From the NCBI RefSeq assembly GCF_026914265.1, contig NC_069125.1:1549556-1613555 (forward strand): a stretch of 64,000 nucleotides of DNA, in the 5' to 3' direction. Positions within the stretch are counted from its first letter, which is position 1, and the number at the start of each line of letters is the position of its first letter. The notes under the pieces were generated by a model that had not been told where the DNA came from, made no database searches, and saw only the letters and a program-made list of their open reading frames with translations. Positions 45,301 to 52,446 of this stretch are shown here, piece by piece. The translations under genes and the position numbers were made by a program. The stretch comes from Mya arenaria (lineage: Eukaryota > Mollusca > Bivalvia > Myida > Myidae).

Positions 45301-48300
45301 ACATTGGACATTGGACATTCAAAAGTGAAAGTCGTGCTAGCACGACATTGGACATTGGACATTCAAAATCGAATGTTGTGCTGGCACGACATTGGACATT
45401 GGACATTCAAAAGTGAAAGTCGTGCTAGCACGACATTGGACATGGGACATTCAAAATCGAATGTTGTGACTATAAAAAATAAGTCGACAGGCAGTAATAG
45501 GTTACTTAATCGGCTCATTGACAATATTTCGTGTTATAATACGTAAAACCAGATAAAGTTGATGTAGGAACGATTACATTTATATTTTTTGGAATCATCA
45601 ATGCATGTGTATATTTTCCATATGTCATCATATACTGTGAATATAATTATCTTCACTTCGTTTATAAATGGTACTGGATGTGTAGCAGTGGTGTGTGAAC
45701 AATTAAGCTTATTAAAAGTATGCCATTTCGAAAGCATTATCACTGTTTGTCTACATTTAATCCACGACCATTCATAAGTATATTCATTTGAATCTTTCTC
45801 TGCATATATGACATCATGTTTATCTGAATCATGCTTAAGTTTCAAATATTGCGATGGAATCGTAATGACAATGCTCTCTTGGTGTTTATAAATTTATAAT
45901 GAGTCATTGCTTTTGTGATCTCTAACCCTTTTCAAATAATTTTAAGACAATATCTCAAAAAAAATAATTCCGAAAATTGAATGCATTCCGAATAAATTTA
46001 AAGTCGGTAGAAAACATTCATTCATAAAACACGTCATACATTAATTTGAATGTGCCAGCACGACTTTCATTTTTGAATGTCCAATGTCGTGCTGGCACGA
46101 CATTCATTTATGACTGTCGAATGTCCAATGTCGTGCCAGCACGACTTTCAATTTTGAATGTCCAATGTCCAATGTCGTTCCAGCACAACATTCGATTTTA
46201 AATTTCCAATGCCGTGCCAGCACAATATTCGATTTTGAATCATTTTTGAAATCCCAATGTCCAATGTCTAATGTCGTGCTGGCACGACATTCATTTTTGA
46301 ATGTCTAATGTCGTGCCAGCACGACTTTCACTTTTGAATGATCAATGTCCAATGTCGTGCCAGCACAACATTCGATGTTGAATGTCCAATGTCCAATGTC
46401 GTGCTAGCACGACATTCATTTTTGAAATACCAATGTCCAATGTCCAATGTCGTGCCAGCACAACATTCGATTTTGAATGTCCAATGTCGTGCTAGCACGA
46501 CATTCATTTTTTAAGTTCCAATATCCAATGTCCAATGTCGTGCTAGCACGACATTCATTTTTGAATGTCCAATGTCCAATGTCGTGCTAGCACGACTTTC
46601 ACTTTTGAATGTCCAATGTCCAATATCGTGCCAGCACAACATTCGATTTTGAATGTCCAATGTCCAACATTCGATTTTGAATGTACAATGTCGTGCTAGC
46701 ACGACATTCGATTTTGAATGTCCAATGTCCAATGTCGTGCCCGCACAACATTCGATTTTGAATGTCCAATGTCCAATGTCGTGCTAGCACGACTTTCACC
46801 TTTGAATGTCCAATGTCCAATGTCGTGCCCGCACAGCATTCGATTTTGAATGTCCAATGTCCAATGTCGTGCTAGCACGACTTTCACTTTTGAATGTCCA
46901 ATGTCCAATGTCGTGCCAGCACAACATTCGGCTATGAATGTCCAATGTCCAATGTCGTGCCGGCACGACAATCGTTTTTGAATGTCCAATGTCCAATGTC
47001 GTGCCAGCACAACATTCGATTTTGAATGTCCAATGTCCAATGTCGTGCTAGCACGACATTCACTTTTGAATGTCCAATGTCGTGCCAGCACAACATTCGA
47101 TTTTGAATGTCCAATGTCCAATGTCGTGCTAGCACGACTTTCACTTTTGAATGTCCAATGTCCAATGTCGTGCCAGCACAACATTCGATTTTGAATGTCC
47201 AATGTCCAATGTCGTGCTAGCACGACTTTCACTTTTGAATGTCCAATGTCCAATGTCGTGCCAGCACAACATTCGATTTTGAATGTCCAATGTCCAGTGT
47301 CGTGCCAGCACAACATTCGATTTTGAATGTCCAATGTCCAATGTCGTGCTAGCACGACTTTCACTTTTGAATGTCCAATGTCGTGCCAGCACAACATTCG
47401 ATTTTGAATGTCCAATGTCCAATGTCGTGCTAGCACGACTTTCACTTTTGAATGTCCAATGTCCAATGTCGTGCCAGCACAACATTCGATTTTGAATGTC
47501 CAATGTCCAATGTCGTGCCAGCACAACATTCGATTTTGAATGTCCAATGTCCAATGTCGTATGTTTAGCTAACTTCACACAGCCGATAGGAATAGTATAT
47601 TTCTTTGTCTGTACCTTGAGTGAAACAACAAACGACAAGGGCCGGTGTTCATGAAACACCAAAGAGATTTAGATGAAAGCTTCGTTTTGTAGGAAGTTGA
47701 ATTAAAGCTGCACTCTCACAGATTTTGACAGTTTTGACCTTTTTTATGTTTTGTCTCGGAATCAGCTGATTTAGGTATCAATGCCTTCATTGCAATCATA
47801 TTTATAAGATACTAGATAACTAGTAATTCACAATAGAAGATATCTTAAAACTGCCGAAAATGTCATTTTGCTTTAAGCGTTAGTAATGATTTAGCCGCAA
47901 AACATCAATTTTCGAAAGTAAATATGAAACTTTTGTCAGCAGTTTTGTGTTATTAGTTTCTAGACATTTACGCAAAAATTGGCTTATTCGAAGATAATAA
48001 ATAAAAGATGTTGTCAAAACGGCCAATCTGTGAAAGTGCAGCTTTAAGGGGAACTTAAAATATCTATAGATTAAATATGCGAAAAAAGATCTTTGTCTCA
48101 TCAATCAGTGCATATTAATAGTTTGTTACACTTTAAATGATGCAGAAAGACTTCAAACTTATCCATGTTAAAAATCTGGCTTTTTTACTATAAAGATAAT
48201 TTGTCCCACGAAGTTGCATTTTAAAAATGGACCCCGAACATATATTATGATTGCCATTCTTGCTGTTATGAATTTGGTTTGATAATTATCATTAACCCCA

Positions 48301-49556
48301 TACGTAGCTTTTCATACAAGACAAAGGAAATTATGCAGCAGTTATCAAACAATAACGATAATGATATGACTGCACATCTTTAGCAATTTAGAACCCTTGA
48401 CCCTGGAAATATTTAATGCTAGACAGACGCTGCATAACCTGCACTGGCAAGTGCCATGTATAAGCATACAAAACATCTGGAAGGGGGGGGGACTTATAAA
48501 CAAGTGGCTGGCAGACTTAGTGTTCGCTCTCTCAAGTTTTATCCCATAGCGATTTACATTCCATGGCGCATGTTAACATTATGCATCGTGTGGGAGTACA
48601 TGTGCTGCACATTTGTTCTCACTTTGAAAAAGTGAAACTAAACATAATGAAAAATAAAAGCAACAATAGCATGAAGCCAAAAAAAGCAACAATAGCATGA
48701 AGCCAAAAATCTCGATATCAAAATATTTGAGTTCGTAATTCAGACAAAATACCAAATATTTCAGTGCATCTTGCAACACTGTTGGTATTAATAGGGCATT
48801 TTACAACATTGTTGGTAACTAGAGTGCATTTTTGGGAAATACTTGGTAACTTAAGTACATTTTAACGACATAGTTAGTATCTAAAGTACGTTTTAACGAC
48901 ATAGTTTGTAACAAAAGTACATTTTTGCGACGTTATTGGTATCCAAAGTGCACTTTTGCGACGTTGTAGGATATTTTGCGACATCCTTGGTAACTAAACT
49001 ATATTTTGGCGACATCGTTGGTAACTAAAGTATATTTTGCGACATATTTTGCGACATCGTTGGTAACTAAAGTATATTTTGCGACATATTTTGCGACATC
49101 GTTGGTAACTAAAGTTTATTTTGCGACATCGTTGGTAACTAAAGTATATTTTGCGACATATTTTGCGACATCGTTGGTAACTAAAGTATATTTTGCGACA
49201 TATTTTGCGACATCGTTGGTAACTAAAGTTTATTTTGCGACATCGTTGGTAACTAAAGTATATTTTCCGACATCGTTGGTAACTTAAGGACATTTTGCGA
49301 CATTGTTGGTAATTTTAGGACATTTTGGCGATATCGTTGGTAACTAAAGTATATTTTGCGATATTGTTGGTAATTTTAGGACATTTTGGCGACATCGTTG
49401 GTAACTAAAGTATATTTTGCGACATTGTTGGTAACTTAAGGACATTTTGCGACAAGGTTGGTAACTAAAGTATGTTTGTACTTACATCCGGTCGGTTCGC
49501 TTTCGTCGACATGTACTTTGGAATGATTCATTTTGTTTTGGTCCAATGCCATACAT
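25774..49556 (-). CDS. Myosin light chain kinase-like Ser/Thr kinase with calmodulin-binding tail
   Basis: Shared exons are 49486-49556, 44210-44303, 43594-43686, 42752-42862, 42088-42229 and 41109-41308. They are followed by one of two three-exon 3' sets: 37432-37584, 36744-36789, 35366-35503 (proximal) or 27845-27997, 27157-27202, 25774-25911 (distal). Phases match everywhere and 348 residues are visible. Kinase motifs are present: glycine loop GRGKFGEV, Lys in AAKFIEV, Glu in NEIEMM, catalytic HLDLKPEN (the HLD form usual in MLCK), DFG in IIDFGLARR and GTPEFMAPEQ. The tail KFVYRRKWQKAVNAMLALKR is a classic MLCK calmodulin-binding helix. The family phosphorylates myosin regulatory light chain under Ca2+/calmodulin. 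Exons upstream of 49556 are unknown; the in-frame ATG at 49550-49552 could be the start. Confidence 0.92.
26080..26885. repeat. Composite CGCCGCAATGCGACG / GACCTTGACC element (distal)
   Basis: Same head palindrome as at 4084, with three loose tandem units containing CTATTTTTACC and ACCTTGACC. A short relative of the 4075-6290 array. The duplicate is at 35670-36470. Confidence 0.6.
26948..27113. mobile_element. pogo-like MITE (distal, second)
   Basis: CAGTCAGACCCCGTTGGCTC against GCCAACGAGGTTCGACTG, with TA on both sides. Confidence 0.75.
27157..27202 (-). CDS. MLCK-like kinase exon (end of kinase domain), distal copy
   Basis: Identical in sequence to 36744-36789, with intact acceptor and donor. 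Confidence 0.86.
27450..27795. mobile_element. Inverted-repeat element, CGGAACAACTCGGCCATTTTCC family (distal)
   Basis: Left AATCGGAACAACTCGGCCAT, right ATGGCCGATGTATTCCGATT. It is a diverged member of the 24645 family, between the first and second 3' kinase exons. Confidence 0.55.
27845..27997 (-). CDS. MLCK-like kinase C-lobe exon, distal copy
   Basis: Same protein sequence, phases and splice sites as 37432-37584. It lies 9.6 kb further from the shared exons. It would be used only if the proximal set is skipped. Confidence 0.88.
27998..29060 (-). pseudogene. Array of ~8 decaying partial copies of the kinase C-lobe exon (distal)
   Basis: Just upstream (minus sense) of the intact exon, units of about 105-150 bp repeat its acceptor and first ~75 coding bases. 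Acceptor-like junctions lie near 28144, 28288, 28395, 28525, 28657, 28780, 28935 and 29055. Recognisable translations include LSGLSPFLGKGGEET (third), LTGLSPFLGESEEQT plus IANITEATWDV (28314-28395) and EEETIANITKVKCDV (near 28600). The furthest unit still contains WDFKAK. Most units have frameshifts or stops. They derive from tandem duplication of the exon's 5' half with flanking intron. Confidence 0.8.
28314..28395 (-). pseudogene. Intact-frame exon copy ending in an early stop (distal)
   Basis: Acceptor TTGTTTCCAG, then one base completing Leu, 26 codons homologous to the C-lobe exon up to TGGGACGTC, and TAA at 28314-28316. Splicing from 41109-41308 would be in frame and end the protein in the C-lobe, without the calmodulin tail. 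Confidence 0.6.
29311..29485. mobile_element. pogo-like MITE (distal, third)
   Basis: CAGTCGAACCCCGTTGGCTT to AACGGGGTTCGTCTG with TA on both sides. Full length here and internally deleted in the proximal copy. Confidence 0.75.
29681..29851. mobile_element. pogo-like MITE, ACTCGCTATG ends (distal copy only)
   Basis: CATTCAAAACTCGCTATGTC faces TAGCGAGTTTCAACTG, with TA on both sides. It lies in the ~1.1 kb absent from the proximal copy. Confidence 0.65.
30310..30430. repeat. Dispersed GGGGCGGATCCAG element fragment
   Basis: AGGGGCGGATCCAGAATTCG and AGGGAGCGTTTCTTAGGGAC recur at 40803, 41888, 32693 and 62912 in variant form, often ending in poly-C/G. Confidence 0.6.
30518..30742. repeat. (TTG)n microsatellite ending in T/G runs
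   Basis: About 160 bp of interrupted TTG repeats are followed by two T-run plus G-run blocks. The Q/N/K- or C/V/L-rich frames here are repeat artefacts. The proximal copy has a much shorter TTG run (about 39121-39147). Confidence 0.9.
30853..31148. mobile_element. 296-bp near-perfect palindromic MITE, hAT-like, distal copy only
   Basis: CACTGGCACCGGATTTTCAA and ~140 bp after it match the complement of the right half almost base for base, centred near 31000. It is flanked by GCTAAACC at 30845-30852 and 31149-31156. The proximal copy has the empty site GCTAAAC at 39279-39285. Confidence 0.9.
31535..32045. mobile_element. Inverted-repeat element, TTCGGAACACCTCGG family (distal, third)
   Basis: CATTCGGAACACCTCGGGCA and CGGAACTCCTTGGCCATTTT on the left, with AATGGCCGAGTTGTTCCGAT and AGATGTTCCGAATGTG inverted on the right. 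It has the same interior as 24645-24995, reversed. Confidence 0.55.
33200..33335 (-). mobile_element. tRNA-like SINE fragment (proximal copy)
   Basis: Equivalent to 23600-23735, with the B box GTGGGTTCGATCCCAACTAG intact. It lacks a full tRNA fold, so it is not a tRNA gene. Confidence 0.6.
33745..34039. mobile_element. piggyBac-like MITE (proximal copy)
   Basis: Duplicate of 24161-24449 with a mutated left end (TAAATCTGCACTCTCACAGA). Confidence 0.7.
34235..34590. mobile_element. Inverted-repeat element, TTCGGAATTCCTCGGCC family (proximal)
   Basis: Duplicate of 24645-24995. Confidence 0.65.
35001..35174. mobile_element. pogo-like MITE with CAGTCGAACCCCGTTGGCTC ends (proximal)
   Basis: Duplicate of 25410-25583. 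Confidence 0.75.
35203..35208 (-). terminator. Candidate poly(A) signal ATTAAA, proximal kinase 3' end
   Basis: Equivalent of 25611-25616, about 158 nt after the TGA. Confidence 0.4.
35366..35503 (-). CDS. Calmodulin-binding tail exon and stop, proximal copy
   Basis: Acceptor TCTTTCTTTCAG, then 45 codons and TGA at 35366-35368. Contains RSLSTKRLKKFVYRRKWQKA and VNAMLALKRMGVKLQ, a basic amphipathic helix with the RRKWQK core of MLCK calmodulin-binding sites. Reading another frame gives a longer but meaningless frame. An ATTAAA at 35203-35208 could be the poly(A) signal. Confidence 0.92.
   Translation of the reverse strand, partial: RSAKRERIPARSLSTKRLKKFVYRRKWQKAVNAMLALKRMGVKLQ
35665..36475. 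repeat. Composite CGCCGCAATGCGACG / GACCTTGACC element (proximal)
   Basis: Duplicate of 26080-26885 with small indels. Confidence 0.6.
36534..36699. mobile_element. pogo-like MITE (proximal, second)
   Basis: Duplicate of 26948-27113. Confidence 0.75.
36744..36789 (-). CDS. MLCK-like kinase exon (end of kinase domain), proximal copy
   Basis: Reads DRMTTTECLEHKWLR after a split Ser codon, the usual alpha-I end of CaMK-group kinases. 46 bp, identical to the distal copy. GT-AG ends. Confidence 0.92.
37035..37382. mobile_element. Inverted-repeat element, CGGAACAACTCGGCCATTTTCC family (proximal)
   Basis: Duplicate of 27450-27795. Confidence 0.55.
37432..37584 (-). CDS. MLCK-like kinase C-lobe exon, proximal copy
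   Basis: Acceptor TTTTCAG|A, then LSGLSPFLGESEEETIANIT, EAKWDFKAEEFESVSAEA and KDFISRLVLKTP. Donor AG|GTTTAT. It differs from the distal copy by one synonymous base (Phe TTC against TTT). Confidence 0.94.
37585..38640 (-). pseudogene. Array of ~8 decaying partial copies of the kinase C-lobe exon (proximal)
   Basis: Counterpart of 27998-29060 with the same order of units and small indels. For example, the first unit here retains CTCGCTCTCTCCCATAAAGT, which is shortened in the distal copy. The array therefore predates the 9-kb duplication. Confidence 0.8.
37912..37993 (-). pseudogene. Intact-frame exon copy ending in an early stop (proximal)
   Basis: Same 82-bp unit as 28314-28395: acceptor, frame and terminal GTC TAA are retained, with only synonymous or silent differences seen by eye. 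Confidence 0.6.
38909..39025. mobile_element. pogo-like MITE with internal deletion (proximal, third)
   Basis: Counterpart of 29311-29485 that lacks about 58 bp between CCGTTTGG and GGTTCGTCTG. Confidence 0.75.
39673..40150. mobile_element. Inverted-repeat element, TTCGGAACACCTCGG family (proximal, third)
   Basis: Duplicate of 31535-32045 without its poly-C insertion. Confidence 0.55.
40803..41055. repeat. Dispersed GGGGAGGATCCAGG element
   Basis: AGGGGAGGATCCAGGATTTT, then GGGGCGTATCTTAGGGGCGT and CCTAAGAACCGAAAA. It forms the outer boundary of the proximal duplication copy. Confidence 0.6.
41109..41308 (-). CDS. MLCK-like kinase exon (DFG to alpha-F), last shared exon
   Basis: Reads PENILCLTRSGNRIK, IIDFGLARRYNPKEDLR, ILFGTPEFMAPEQ and STDMWSIGIICYI, then CT. 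The donor CT|GTAAGTG must join an exon starting with a single base of the Leu codon. Both duplicated sets provide one. Confidence 0.96.
41885..42020. repeat. Dispersed GGAGCGGTTCCAG element
   Basis: Same family as 40803-41055, in the kinase intron just downstream (minus sense) of 42088-42229. Confidence 0.55.
42088..42229 (-). CDS. MLCK-like kinase exon (hinge to catalytic loop)
   Basis: Reads ISGGELFERVINDDF, ILTEKACVMFMRQICEG and IEFMHNNRILHLDLK. HLDLK carries the catalytic Asp. Donor AAG|GTTTGA. Confidence 0.95.
42249..42332. repeat. (GAT)n microsatellite
   Basis: About 80 bp of GAT/ATG repeats in a kinase intron. Poly-Met and poly-Asp frames here are artefacts. Confidence 0.95.
42752..42862 (-). 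CDS. MLCK-like kinase exon (alpha-C to hinge)
   Basis: Reads FDVQNEIEMMKCLQHPRLLQ, LYDVFTKRNHFCLVLE and CT of a Leu codon. The first Glu of NEIE is the alpha-C glutamate. Donor CT|GTACGT. Confidence 0.95.
42863..43593 (-). other. Kinase intron, nothing recognised
   Basis: No repeat ends or RNA motifs were identified. The short frames antisense to the exon end at the splice sites. Confidence 0.5.
43594..43686 (-). CDS. MLCK-like kinase exon (glycine loop and catalytic Lys)
   Basis: Reads GKFGEVKQCKEKKTGR then DLAAKFIEVNGPTD. The Lys of AAKF is the ATP-binding lysine. Acceptor TTTACAG and donor ACAG|GTAGGG. Confidence 0.95.
44210..44303 (-). CDS. MLCK-like kinase exon (start of the kinase domain)
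   Basis: Reads EEAPFDPRDVKIRNG, then WITDEYDVSDILLG and two bases of an Arg codon. The DEYDVSDILLG stretch is beta-1 and the start of the glycine loop. GT-AG ends. Confidence 0.93.
44430..47594. mobile_element. ~3.1 kb fold-back element with satellite arms
   Basis: Outer ends GCTGTGTGAAGTTAGCTAAA (44440) and its complement (to 47583) enclose two arms of 44-bp units in opposite orientation, 44463-45475 and 46050-47555, around a ~575-bp spacer. Flanking GATAGGGATA / GATAGGAATA (44430-44439 and 47585-47594) may be a target duplication. Arm units alternate two types, one with AAAATCGAATGTTGTGCTGG and one with AAAAGTGAAAGTCGTGCTAG, giving an 88-bp higher-order period. No transposase is encoded; the frames up to 283 codons are repeat artefacts. 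Confidence 0.85.
47702..48047. mobile_element. piggyBac-like MITE
   Basis: TTAAAGCTGCACTCTCACAG to AAAGTGCAGCTTTAA, TTAA at both ends. Confidence 0.75.
48048..48815. other. Kinase intron, nothing recognised
   Basis: Contains a small direct duplication (AATAGCATGAAGCCAAAAA twice, about 48667-48708) and a G-run at 48484. No gene. Confidence 0.5.
48816..49478. repeat. ~30-bp minisatellite, GACATCGTTGGTAACTAAAG
   Basis: Units of GCGACATCGTTGGTAACTAA plus AGTATATTTT, with a shorter GCGACATATTTT variant between them. Units are most regular at 49010-49280 and decay on both sides. The array ends 8 nt before the donor of the first visible kinase exon. Confidence 0.9.
49486..49556 (-). CDS. MLCK-like kinase, first visible exon
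   Basis: Acceptor TTATTTGCAG and donor GGAT|GTAAGT. In the phase required by the next exon it reads CMALDQNKMNHSKVHVDESE then PTG. The in-frame Met (ATG GCA, 49550-49552) may initiate a short kinase, or this may be an internal exon. The very first ATG of the exon is out of frame. Confidence 0.7.
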
Positions 49557-50943
49557 CTGCAAATAAAAAGCATGTACGAATTGTATGAAAATTGAAAAAT
49601 ATAAATTATCTTCTCAATTTTTATCATATCGCTGAAGACATTGCATTTTTTTTAAATTGACATCTAATATCATACACTGAACCACGACAACAAAACCGCT
49701 CGCCCACGAGGACTCTTTAAAACGCCGCTCTTCTTTCGTAACTTTGGCCAAGGTGCAGTATTAAATATCATTTGCATCCCTGTCCGTTGACCCGCCTCAG
49801 TGATTACATTTAATCCATTGGTCAGTTATATTACAGTCAACCCAAAAACATTGGATTCTCATCTGAATCTAAGGTTACTGAATACAGCCGCTGGAGCAGT
49901 TTTCAATAATATTCTTATCCTTATTCTTTGATACGCGTCAGTGAAAGTAAGTTTATTGGCCAGTTATTTTTACAGTAAAGTAAAAGCACCCTTAAAATTT
50001 AGATCTAAGTTGGTCATTGGAAACGTCTCCCGAAAAAGACAATTTATACATTGTCACGTGACCAACATAACCGATGCGAATTGATTTGGTTCAATGCAAT
50101 ACATCTACATGGCAATTCTTGCTAACTGTACATCTAGACTTCATCCACACAAATGAAAGAAAATACGTTAAATTCTTACCAATACCCACTTAAAATATTC
50201 CAGAAGTTGTCCTGTATTTTGATTGCTTTGAAGTTAAGTAACGAAATTTATTAGATTAAAGCGTTCACACTTTTTCTAAATAAAAAATGGAACTCAGCAT
50301 CTCATATACATACTGATGTTTAAATTACGAATCATTAAAAACATCCATTGATTTTAAAGTTCTATCGTAAAATTTTAATGGGAATTGAATGGTTGCTTTT
50401 CCCAGCAGGCACAAGTCAAATATATCATATTTTTTTATCATTGAAGTGTTTTCAATTCCAAAAGCACAGTTCTGGTATAGTACCGATATCTTGTTTATTT
50501 CATCAACAGACCATAATCAAATCACTGTCCATCACAGTAGGCAGCGGCTCTCCTTTGATCCGAAATAACACTGTTGAATGTTGTTTAGTGTTATATGTTG
50601 CCCCGAGGGTAAAGGAAATACTTAATGGGATGTTAAGATAACTCCATCAAAATCATATAACCATCTTTTCTGGATCTGATTTCCAAAGATTATAAAGCTT
50701 CTGTTACGTCCTGCCAGGCAGAAAATATTAGAATTTATGAGCTGTTTACTCTCTGAGAGTTTGTGTTCATACTACATATATGTTAGGCCAGCAACAACAA
50801 AAAAGGTTTGGTTAGGGTAACATCCTTTTGAAAAACAGGTAGAAAAGGAAGGCTTTTTTATTCTATTTTTTTATTAGGCTTTATATAAGAACGTTATCGT
50901 CATCATTGGAGAATGGCGTTTAAGAAATCTCCTGCATAAAGTT
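49557..50943. other. Upstream of the first visible kinase exon, nothing recognised
   Basis: No further kinase exon, Ig/Fn3 exon or promoter could be identified here. One 97-codon plus-strand frame (50348-50641) matches nothing known to me. Confidence 0.4.
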
Positions 50944-51304
50944 TTAAAGCTGCACTCTCACAGATTAAACGTTTTGACAACTTTTTTATTTTTTGTCTTG
51001 GAACGAGCCAATTTTTGCAAAAATCCGTGGAAACAAGTTATATAATACCGCTGAAAAAAAGAGGTCGCAGATTTTATCTAAAAGTTCAAAAATTGACGTT
51101 TTATGCATTTTTCTTAAACCGTTAGTGAAGATTTAAGCCATGATTCATAATTTTTTGAAAGCAAATATGAAAATCTACGATCTGATTTTTTTGTCAGCAA
51201 TCTTATATCATTGGTTTGCAGATATTTATGCAAAAAAATGCTCTTTCCAATACAAAAAAATAAAAATGTTGAAAAATGGTATATCTGTGAGAGTGCAGCT
51301 TTAA
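50944..51304. mobile_element. piggyBac-like MITE
   Basis: TTAAAGCTGCACTCTCACAG to GAGAGTGCAGCTTTAA. Confidence 0.75.
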
Positions 51305-51868
51305 AGATTTTAAAATACATATTAAAACACACACTTCAAAATAAAGTATATATAATTAGTATTCTTTTACTATAAAACGGTATAGGGTTGGCGCCTATCT
51401 CGTAGGTAGGGTCGGGTTACCCGAACCAAATGTATTTTTTCGGCCTTATAGATAGTTTACTCTCTTAGCATGTGTGCTGATACTACAGCCATGTTACCTA
51501 GGCAAACAGAAAACCTTATTTCTTCTCATATGAATACTGTATTTGTTTGCTATATGATCATTGCAGAAAGAAGGAAATAACACAATAAAATTGTATTGTG
51601 TATGCCAGACAAAGGCTTATAAGTAAATGTTAACAATTCCATTGCGCTTCCTATAATAAACGCACATCTTTCCAATTGTATTCCTCATAGTTATTACGAT
51701 AAACGCAGCATCTTCGGAATACCTCTAAAATGTACAAACACGACGTTTATGATTAGTTAAATGACGTTTTATTGTCGTTGAATGTATGTGACGTTGATAA
51801 AACAAGTCATTAACACTGTTCCTGTTCAAATAGCCGAGTTCATAATGCACATAAATACAATGTAGGTA

Positions 51869-52200
51869 TTAAAGCTGCACTCTCACAGATTTACCGTTTT
51901 GACAACTTTTTTTTATTTTTTTGTCTTGGAAAGAGCAAATATTTGCGTAAACATCTGCAAACCAGTGATAAAAGATTGCTGACAAAAAATCAGATCGCAG
52001 ATTTGCATATTTCCGTTCGAAAATTAATGTTTTATGGCTTAAACCGTAAAACATTATTTTTTACTTAAATATAAAAATATGCGATCTACTTGTCAGCAGT
52101 CTTATATAACTGGTTTCCATGGATTTTCGCAAAAATTGGCTCGTTCCAAGATAAAAAATAAAAAAGTTGTCAAAACGTTTAATCTGTGAGAGTGCAGCTT
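51869..52200. mobile_element. piggyBac-like MITE
   Basis: TTAAAGCTGCACTCTCACAG to GAGAGTGCAGCTTCAA (right TTAA mutated). Confidence 0.72.
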
Positions 52201-52446
52201 CAATTGTCTTGGTATCGAATTTTGTCAGGGTTGGGGTTGGATTATTCGAGATATGTATTGCAAATAACTAGTGCAAATAATAATAAACAATGAATATTTA
52301 AGAATTGCAGCACACCTGTGTATGAAAATATTTAGTCATATGATCACTAATAAGGACGGATAATCGTGAAATCCTTCAGACTGCATGAACCATGCAATGA
52401 TTAAAGGATTCCATACACCGATATATCTCAATATTAAAATATTCCT

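Noticed and set aside
46696..47547. 283-codon minus-strand frame and similar frames in 44.4-47.6 kb
   Set aside because: Translations of the fold-back satellite arms (repeating HWTLDIQNRM...); the same peptide appears from both arms in opposite orientation.
49554..49556. First ATG of the 49486-49556 exon as kinase start
   Set aside because: It is out of frame with the downstream kinase exons; the in-frame ATG is at 49550-49552.
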